DNA from: Candidatus Brocadiaceae bacterium
Lineage (GTDB): Bacteria > Planctomycetota > Brocadiia > Brocadiales > Brocadiaceae
Assembly (NCBI GenBank): GCA_024653795.1
Contig: JANLHY010000789.1
Coordinates: 1-6,447, forward strand
Reading direction: 5' to 3'
Length of the DNA: 6,447 bases
A program made the position numbers and the translations under genes. The stretch's first letter is position 1, and each line of letters begins with the position of its first letter. Under the pieces are notes generated by a model that saw only the letters and a list, made by a program, of their open reading frames with translations, ran no database searches and was not told the DNA's origin. Positions 1-5,222 of this stretch are shown piece after piece.

Positions 1-107
1 TGTAATCGTTATCAGTAGTCAATGATCAGTAAATACTAAATCCCCGGTTCCTGACCTCCGTTAACTATTACAATTTACCAAGGCATGATAAAAAAATAAT
101 TCTCATA

Positions 108-136
108 GCTGGTTCAATCTTGCAGATTGAACCAGC
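108..136. repeat. Perfect inverted repeat, GGTTCA-family hairpin (short form)
   Basis: The arms GCTGGTTCAATCT (108-120) and AGATTGAACCAGC (124-136) are exact reverse complements, giving a 13-bp stem around a TGC loop. It ends 42 nt before the start codon at 179. Its outer ends, GCTGGTTCA and GATTGAACCAGC, recur exactly at the ends of the larger element at 2400-2462, so the two look like members of one repeat family. A second small stem, CGAAA/TTTCG (136-140 with 146-150), follows directly. There is no T-tract after the stem, so a classical intrinsic terminator is unlikely. A REP-like or MITE-like dispersed palindrome is the best reading, by inference. Confidence 0.85.
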
Positions 137-140
137 GAAA

Positions 141-167
141 GATTGTTTCGCTGTCGCTCACAATGAC
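141..167. repeat. Possible dispersed intergenic repeat segment
   Basis: The stretch starting GATTGTTTCGCTGTCGCTCA and ending in CAATGACA resembles, from memory, a degenerate intergenic repeat seen in many environmental bacterial genomes (GATTGCTTCGC... CGCAATGACA pattern). Only one copy lies in this window, so repetition cannot be shown here. It abuts the hairpin at 108-136, and its last bases lead into the duplication at 163-189. Confidence 0.35.
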
Positions 168-189
168 AAATAATATTTATGACAAATAA
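163..189 (+). repeat. 11-bp direct duplication spanning the start codon of the first gene
   Basis: ATGACAAATAA occurs at 163-173 and again at 179-189, a 16-bp period. The second copy supplies the start codon and first codons of the DUF362/ChaN gene. The first copy opens an 8-codon frame that ends at TAA 187-189, so it overlaps the real start in another frame. An in-frame TGA at 164-166 blocks any upstream extension of the gene. No purine-rich Shine-Dalgarno sequence is visible before 179. Confidence 0.7.
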
Positions 190-2320
190 AACAAGTGTCT
201 CCGTCGTTCGCTGTGAAAGCTACAACAGGGATAAAGTTATTACAGCTATCGGCCAGACCTTTGACTTTTTTGGTGGTATTCAAAATATCATAAAAAAGGG
301 AACAAGGGTACTCTTAAAGCCGAACTTCATTCGGGAAAGCGCTCCCGAAGATTGCACCATTACCCATCCAATGGTCATCGAGGCAGTTGCCAAAAAGGTG
401 CTTGAAATGGGCGCAACGCCGATTATCGGCGACAGCCCGGCCTTTGGCGCTATATCGAAGATTGTCAGACGTGCAGGTCTTGACCGTTTTGCCGAAGAGC
501 ATGGTATCGAGATTATTGAACTCGACTCACCACGCCGGGTGAAAACAAAGTGTGGAGCAAAACCATTTACCCTCACGGTCTCCGGCAGGGCGCTGGATGT
601 TGACGCCATCATAAACATCCCCAAACTCAAGGCTCATGGACAACTGTTATATACCGCCGGGGTGAAGAATATGTATGGGTGCGTCAGCGGCAAGAGGAAG
701 GCATGGCGACATTTTCAATCAAGCGACGATATTGAATGGTACACCGAGATGCTGCTTGCCAATTATCAAGCCGTTAAACCCACGTTTACCGTTGTGGATG
801 CCATTATGGCTATGGAAAAACACGGACCATCCGGGGGAATACCGAAACAGGTTTCTTTAATCTTCGGGGGCATTGATTGCATAGCTATCGACCGGGTCGT
901 AGCAGAGGTTATTAACGCACAGCCTTCCCAATCGCCTCTTTTGAAGACAGCTAAGGCCCATAACATAGGAGAGCAAAATTTGAATAATATAACAATTTTG
1001 GGAGAGTCGTTATCTTCCGCAAAAATACCCGATTTTATTCTGCCCAAACTGGTTCCCATAGGATTTACCACCTTTAGAGTGATGAAGAGTCTTGCCAAAC
1101 ATCTTTGGCTGAAAAACTTTGGCAAGGCTGTTTTATTTCTTTTGACACTTTCCCTTTTATTACCAATGAATGCCTTTTCAGATTCGGAAGCAAACAGATT
1201 AACAAATTTTCCATCACAGGTAGCCAGTGACGATATTATCCATGTCCCGACAGGCCAAAAAGTACAGTTCTCTGATCTGACCCATTTTTTTAATTGTGCC
1301 AGCGTCCTCTATGTCGGTGAAACCCACGCCAATAAGGCAGCCCACCAGGTACAACTAAAGATAGTTAAGGCGTATTATGAGAAATTTGGAAACACCATAG
1401 CCATTGGCATGGAGATGTTTACAAGACCCTATCAACCTTTTTTGGATCAGTGGGTTGCAGGTGAAATCGACGAGAATAAATTCCTGGAAGAAACGCATTG
1501 GGATGCAGAATGGGGATATGATTATTATTTGTATAAAGACATACTGGATTTTGCACGTGAAAAGAAAATTCCGGTGATCGCCTTAAACGCCCCAAAGGCA
1601 GTGGTAAAAATGGTAAGTAAAAACGGACTTAAAGATTTAAGCGAGGAAGAGAAAAAGCAATTACCTGAAATTGACACAACCGACATTTTCCACCGTGCTT
1701 ATCTGGAGAGGGCTATTCGGGAGCATATGGCAGACCGCACAGCCGATTTGGAAAAATATAACGACGTCCAGAATTTATGGGAAGAGTACATGGCCCAAAC
1801 GATTGCAGAATACTTATCATCCTGGGAAGGTAAAGATAAGAAGTTTCTAGCCTTTGCTGGCAACGGCCATATAATTTACGACTTTGGTATCCCAGAAAAG
1901 GTGTTCCGACGCTCGCACTTACCCTATTACACAATTTATCCGGCTGAGTTTCATGGAGACAAACCTCCACCAGAACATGACCTTTTTTTACCGGAAATTC
2001 CATTAGAACCGGCTGATTTTGTCTGGGTTATCCCTCCCTTGGTAGAACAAAAAAGGATATATTTGGGTGTCCAACTGAAAAGAACAACCGATAACAAACT
2101 GGTCATACAAGAAATAACCCCCAAGAGCCCTGCCGAAAAGACGGGTTTTATGGTAGGCGATATTATTTCGTCGATTGACGGAAACGCAGTAAAAGGTGTC
2201 CCGGACCTGGTTCATTACCTCCAGACGAAAAAGTTTGGAGATACCTGTATTGTGGAGTTCGAACGCGATGGCACGAAGATTTCTTATTCAGTCACCCTTT
2301 TTGAAATTGAAGAGGAGTAA
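179..2320 (+). CDS. DUF362 - signal-anchor - ChaN (DUF399) - PDZ fusion protein
   Basis: This 713-residue protein has four parts. Residues 1 to about 314 are a DUF362 domain: KPN 47-49, THP 62-64, GDSP 84-87, the INIPKLKAHG block 145-154, GVKNMYG 161-167 and DAI..MEKHGPSGG 207-220. It lacks the C-terminal ferredoxin motif that many DUF362 proteins carry. Residues 312-334 form a basic-hydrophobic segment ending in an A-F-S site typical of signal peptidase I. Residues about 340-620 are a ChaN/TIKI-superfamily domain with GETH 380-383, EMF 412-414, ALNAP 468-472 and GNGH 561-564; ChaN relatives bind haem, but ligands cannot be assigned here. Residues about 626-710 are a PDZ domain starting near LGV 629-631. 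There is no lipobox cysteine, unlike ChaN lipoproteins. The start at 179 is favoured because the conserved DUF362 strand begins at about residue 6 and a stop lies upstream at 164. The frame is open throughout and ends with tandem TAA TAA. Substrate and physiological role are unknown. Confidence 0.88.
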   Translation: MTNKTSVSVVRCESYNRDKVITAIGQTFDFFGGIQNIIKKGTRVLLKPNFIRESAPEDCTITHPMVIEAVAKKVLEMGATPIIGDSPAFGAISKIVRRAGLDRFAEEHGIEIIELDSPRRVKTKCGAKPFTLTVSGRALDVDAIINIPKLKAHGQLLYTAGVKNMYGCVSGKRKAWRHFQSSDDIEWYTEMLLANYQAVKPTFTVVDAIMAMEKHGPSGGIPKQVSLIFGGIDCIAIDRVVAEVINAQPSQSPLLKTAKAHNIGEQNLNNITILGESLSSAKIPDFILPKLVPIGFTTFRVMKSLAKHLWLKNFGKAVLFLLTLSLLLPMNAFSDSEANRLTNFPSQVASDDIIHVPTGQKVQFSDLTHFFNCASVLYVGETHANKAAHQVQLKIVKAYYEKFGNTIAIGMEMFTRPYQPFLDQWVAGEIDENKFLEETHWDAEWGYDYYLYKDILDFAREKKIPVIALNAPKAVVKMVSKNGLKDLSEEEKKQLPEIDTTDIFHRAYLERAIREHMADRTADLEKYNDVQNLWEEYMAQTIAEYLSSWEGKDKKFLAFAGNGHIIYDFGIPEKVFRRSHLPYYTIYPAEFHGDKPPPEHDLFLPEIPLEPADFVWVIPPLVEQKRIYLGVQLKRTTDNKLVIQEITPKSPAEKTGFMVGDIISSIDGNAVKGVPDLVHYLQTKKFGDTCIVEFERDGTKISYSVTLFEIEEE
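1112..1180 (+). other. Internal signal-peptide-like / membrane anchor segment (residues 312-334)
   Basis: Within the fusion gene, lysines 303, 307, 312 and 316 precede an uncharged core rich in Leu, Phe and Val (317-328), then Pro329 and an A-F-S|D site at 332-335. This is the layout of a Sec signal peptide, but about 300 residues into the protein. Positive-inside logic predicts DUF362 in the cytoplasm and ChaN-PDZ outside. Met302 (1082-1084) would be a natural start for a separately secreted ChaN-PDZ protein, but no convincing ribosome binding site precedes it, and the residues around Met302 also read as the usual end of a DUF362 domain. Confidence 0.75.
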
Positions 2321-2324
2321 TAAT

Positions 2325-2353
2325 CCACCGCAGAGACGCAAAGACACAAAGGG
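2325..2353. repeat. 8-bp-period repeat element after the fusion gene
   Basis: Starting 4 nt after the stop codon, GCAGAGAC (2330-2337), GCAAAGAC (2338-2345) and ACAAAGGG (2346-2353) form three degenerate 8-bp units preceded by CCACC. The CGCAGAGACGCAAAGAC pattern resembles, from memory, an intergenic repeat found in diverse environmental bacteria. There is only one copy in the window, so dispersal is inferred. Confidence 0.5.
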
Positions 2354-2399
2354 ATTGACAATAAATAATCTGAATAAGTTTGTTATCCGACACTTCTGT

Positions 2400-2462
2400 G
2401 CTGGTTCAGGCTTGTAGCCTGAACCGAAATATTTCGGTTCAATCGGGGACGATTGAACCAGC
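2400..2462. repeat. 63-bp composite palindromic element, GGTTCA family (long form)
   Basis: The ends GCTGGTTCA (2400-2408) and TGAACCAGC (2454-2462) are reverse complements. Inside are hairpin one (GGTTCAGGCT 2403-2412 with AGCCTGAACC 2416-2425, loop TGT), a perfect 20-bp palindrome at 2421-2440 centred on AAATATTT, and hairpin two (GGTTCAATCG 2436-2445 with CGATTGAACC 2450-2459, loop GGGA). The foldings compete, since 2421-2425 and 2436-2440 each belong to two of them. The ends match the hairpin at 108-136. No T-tract follows, so termination is possible but not supported. It is best read as a REP-like or MITE-like element. Confidence 0.85.
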
Positions 2463-2480
2463 AATTAAATGATTTTCATT

Positions 2481-2510
2481 ATTCGTGTAGATTTGTGTTT
2501 ATTCGTGGCT
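2481..2510. repeat. 10-bp-period repeat element upstream of valS
   Basis: Three adjacent 10-nt units, ATTCGTGTAG (2481-2490), ATTTGTGTTT (2491-2500) and ATTCGTGGCT (2501-2510), share the pattern ATTYGTG followed by three variable bases. The element ends 21 nt before the valS start. Similar ATTCGTG-rich intergenic repeats are known to me from other environmental genomes. Any regulatory role here is unproven. With the elements at 2325-2353 and 2400-2462 it accounts for most of the 2321-2531 gap, in which I see no small gene, no T-box leader and no confident promoter. Confidence 0.5.
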
Positions 2511-2531
2511 AAATTATTACAAATATAAACT

Positions 2532-5216
2532 ATGCAGACAATACTATCGACTCAATATAATCCTAAAGAAATAGAAGACAAATGGTACCGCTTCTGGGAA
2601 GAAAAAGGGGTTTTCCACAGTATACCGGATCCCTCCAGGAAACCTTATGCCATTGTCATCCCGCCCCCGAACGTAACAGGGGCGCTTCATATGGGACATG
2701 CCCTGAATAACATTATCCAGGATATTGTAATCCGATGGAGACGCATGCAGGGATACAATGCCCTCTGGATGCCCGGTACAGACCATGCAGGAATTGCCAC
2801 CCAGAATGTGGTCGAACGGGAACTGGCCGCAAAACATATCAAGCGTGAACATCTCGGCCGAGAACGATTTGTTGAAGAGGTCTGGAAATGGAAGAGCCAG
2901 TACGGCTCGACCATCATTAATCAGTTGAAAAAATTGGGGAGTTCCTGCGACTGGGCACGGGAACGCTTCACTATGGATGAAGGTCTCTCAGCAGCAGTGA
3001 AGGAGACTTTCGTCCGCCTCTTTGAGAGGGGTTTAATATACAAGGGCAAATACATGATCAACTGGTGTCCACGATGCTGCACCGCCCTTGCCGATGACGA
3101 GGTCGAGCATGAAGAACACGAGGGACACCTGTGGCACATAAAATACCCGTTCAAAGACGCCCCACATCTCTATATTGTGGTAGCCACCACCCGTCCTGAA
3201 ACTATGTTAGGCGATGTCGCGGTAGCCGTTAATCCAAAAGATGAGCGATATAAGGACATGATAGGCGAGATACTCACGCTCCCCATCGTTGGCAGGGAAA
3301 TGCCCATAGTTGCCGACGATTTTGTTGATTCATCCTTTGGGACAGGAGCAGTCAAGGTTACTCCTGCTCACGATCCCAACGATTTCGAAATGGGCAAACG
3401 CCACAACTTAACCCCTATCGTTGTTATGCAAGAGAATGGGATTATGAATGAACAAGCAGGGGAATATGAGGGACTGGATCGATTTGAATGCAGAAACGCA
3501 TTGGTAGAAGAACTAAAATTAAAGAGATATATCGAAATGGTCACTCCTCACAAACATTCTGTCGGGCATTGCTATCGATGCCATACCGTTATTGAGCCGT
3601 ATATTTCTGACCAGTGGTTTGTAAAGATGCGTCCCCTTGCGGATGCCGCTATCCAGGCTTCCAAAAATAAATCGGTGACATTCTTTCCGGAACGCTGGGA
3701 AAAGATATATTTAAGCTGGCTGGAAAATGTGCGTGACTGGTGTATTTCAAGGCAAATCTGGTGGGGACATCGTATTCCCGCATGGTATTGCCAGGAATGC
3801 AGTGCAATTACCGTATCAAGCAGCACGCCCATGAAGTGCTCAAAATGCAGCAGTACAACGCTCAAACAAGATGATGACGTGCTGGATACGTGGTTCAGTT
3901 CTGCGTTGTGGCCATTTTCTACAATGGGTTGGCCGAAAGAGACATCTGAGTTGAAATACTATTATCCCACATCTACCCTTGTCACCGACCGGGGGATCAT
4001 CTATTTCTGGGTAGCGCGAATGGTTATGATGGGACTTGAGATCATGCGAAACGTCCCCTTCTCTAACGTTTATATCCACGGAACAATCCTTGACGAGATT
4101 GGCAGGAAAATGAGTAAATCACTAGGCAACGGCATCGATCCCCTTGTCATGATTGACCAATACGGCGCTGATGCCGTGCGATTTTCGATTACCGTACTCA
4201 CCACAGAAGGTCAGGATTTAAAACTTTCTGAAAGCAAATTTGAAATGGGCCGCAATTTTACCAACAAGTTGTGGAATGCGGCACGGTTTATCATGATGAA
4301 TTTAAAAGACGAGCATCCGAAAGAAATTAAACTTGAATCTGCGGACTACCAATTTGAAGACAGATGGATTCTCAGCCGTTTAAACTCAGCGATAGAGTCG
4401 TGTACCGTATCTCTGGAACAATTCAAATTTAATGACGCAGCCATGCACGTCTACGATTTTACCTGGCACTCCTTCTGCGATTGGTATCTGGAAATCGTGA
4501 AGGCGCGTTTATACGAACCTGTGAGTTCCCGGGATAAAAAAGTAGTACAAACAGTCCTTGCACAGGTTTTTGATCAAATACTACACCTCTTGCATCCTTT
4601 TGTGCCTTTTATTACGGAGGAATTGTGGCATAATCTAAAAAGGATTGTTCTTGAAAACAAAATCGACATCCAGAAAGACATGAGCTGCGAGAGTCTTGCC
4701 AGGAATGTCTGGCCAACGATAGATAAACGATATGAAGACCGAATTGCAGAAGAAACTATGACAATCCTGCAAAATGTTATTCGTGCTATTCGGAATATTC
4801 GCAGTAAAATGAATATAAAGGAAAAACAAAAATTAGACGCACTCATCTCCATTTCAGGAGATGGTGAATATAATTTACAAGAACATTCGGGTTTGCTCAA
4901 ACGTATGGCCAACCTCGAACGTTTAGAAATCGGCACTAATCTTGCAAAACCTAACAATGCCGCCTCTGAGGTTATTGGGCAGATACAGGCGTTTGTGCCT
5001 CTTGAGGGTATCATTGATCCTGCTGCAGAAAAAGAACGGCAGTTGAAAAAACTTAAAGAGCTTGAAAATCACTTAATGGTGATTAAACGGAAGCTGGAAA
5101 ACAAAGATTTTGTTGCAAGGGCGCCTGCCAATGTAGTGGCAATGGAACAAAACAGGGAAAAGGAATTGTTAGAACAGATACAAAAAGTTAAACTTATTTT
5201 GAACGATCTTGGATAA
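2532..5216 (+). CDS. valS: Valyl-tRNA synthetase
   Basis: This cytoplasmic class Ia enzyme charges tRNA-Val with valine and hydrolyses mischarged Thr-tRNA-Val. The 894 residues are within the usual bacterial range. The catalytic HIGH-type motif is HMGH 53-56, after PPNVTGALHMGH, which is characteristic of ValRS; the second is KMSKS 526-530. The CP1 editing domain lies at roughly 195-345, with TTRPETMLGDVAVAVNP at 219-235 and TPAHDPNDFEMG at 277-288. Cysteine pairs 179/182, 347/350, 420/423 and 436/439 suggest bound zinc. DVLDTWFSSALWP 449-461 is typical. The anticodon-binding helical domain is about 605-735. A charged coiled-coil arm, about 830-893, is the ValRS-specific C-terminal tRNA-binding element. 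The start at 2532 leaves a normal N-terminus (TQYNPKEIEDKWY), although no clear Shine-Dalgarno sequence precedes it. One oddity is VTDRGIIYFW (484-493), where most ValRS have VTGYDIIFFW. The gene is probably cotranscribed with the next one, 6 nt downstream. Confidence 0.98.
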   Translation: MQTILSTQYNPKEIEDKWYRFWEEKGVFHSIPDPSRKPYAIVIPPPNVTGALHMGHALNNIIQDIVIRWRRMQGYNALWMPGTDHAGIATQNVVERELAAKHIKREHLGRERFVEEVWKWKSQYGSTIINQLKKLGSSCDWARERFTMDEGLSAAVKETFVRLFERGLIYKGKYMINWCPRCCTALADDEVEHEEHEGHLWHIKYPFKDAPHLYIVVATTRPETMLGDVAVAVNPKDERYKDMIGEILTLPIVGREMPIVADDFVDSSFGTGAVKVTPAHDPNDFEMGKRHNLTPIVVMQENGIMNEQAGEYEGLDRFECRNALVEELKLKRYIEMVTPHKHSVGHCYRCHTVIEPYISDQWFVKMRPLADAAIQASKNKSVTFFPERWEKIYLSWLENVRDWCISRQIWWGHRIPAWYCQECSAITVSSSTPMKCSKCSSTTLKQDDDVLDTWFSSALWPFSTMGWPKETSELKYYYPTSTLVTDRGIIYFWVARMVMMGLEIMRNVPFSNVYIHGTILDEIGRKMSKSLGNGIDPLVMIDQYGADAVRFSITVLTTEGQDLKLSESKFEMGRNFTNKLWNAARFIMMNLKDEHPKEIKLESADYQFEDRWILSRLNSAIESCTVSLEQFKFNDAAMHVYDFTWHSFCDWYLEIVKARLYEPVSSRDKKVVQTVLAQVFDQILHLLHPFVPFITEELWHNLKRIVLENKIDIQKDMSCESLARNVWPTIDKRYEDRIAEETMTILQNVIRAIRNIRSKMNIKEKQKLDALISISGDGEYNLQEHSGLLKRMANLERLEIGTNLAKPNNAASEVIGQIQAFVPLEGIIDPAAEKERQLKKLKELENHLMVIKRKLENKDFVARAPANVVAMEQNREKELLEQIQKVKLILNDLG

Positions 5217-5219
5217 GGA
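5215..5219 (+). promoter_or_regulatory. Ribosome binding site overlapping the valS stop codon
   Basis: AAGGA at 5215-5219 uses the last two bases of the valS TAA stop (5214-5216) and sits 3 nt before the ATG at 5223. The spacing is shorter than usual but plausible. It is the only recognisable Shine-Dalgarno sequence among the three genes, and its placement suggests translational coupling of the downstream gene to valS. Confidence 0.55.
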
Positions 5220-5222
5220 ACT

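Noticed and set aside
11..31. ATCAGTA direct repeat at 11-17 and 25-31
   Set aside because: It is seven bases in AT-rich intergenic sequence with no flanking structure; likely chance or an edge of unremarkable spacer sequence.
1082..2320. Annotating ChaN-PDZ as an independent gene starting at Met302
   Set aside because: The frame is continuous from 179, no ribosome binding site is evident before 1082, and residues 290-314 read as DUF362 C-terminus. It is kept as a hypothesis only.
2400..2462. Rho-independent terminator of the fusion gene
   Set aside because: The stems are strong but the element is followed by mixed AT sequence without a T-run, and copies of its ends occur upstream of the first gene, where a terminator for it makes no sense.
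2453..2482. Possible sigma-70 promoter for valS (TTGAAC, 18 nt, CATTAT)
   Set aside because: The -35-like hexamer is part of the palindromic repeat and the -10 match is only 4 of 6, so chance is likely.
2321..2531. T-box or other tRNA-sensing leader before valS
   Set aside because: No T-box consensus (GGTGG...ACCGCG type) or specifier stem is visible; the gap is explained by repeat-like elements.
4574..5014. Minus-strand open frame of 146 codons inside valS
   Set aside because: It lies wholly under conserved ValRS coding sequence, has no recognisable domain and is a compositional shadow. The same holds for the other minus-strand frames at 280-630, 766-1125, 1713-2003, 2544-2852 and 5802-6098.
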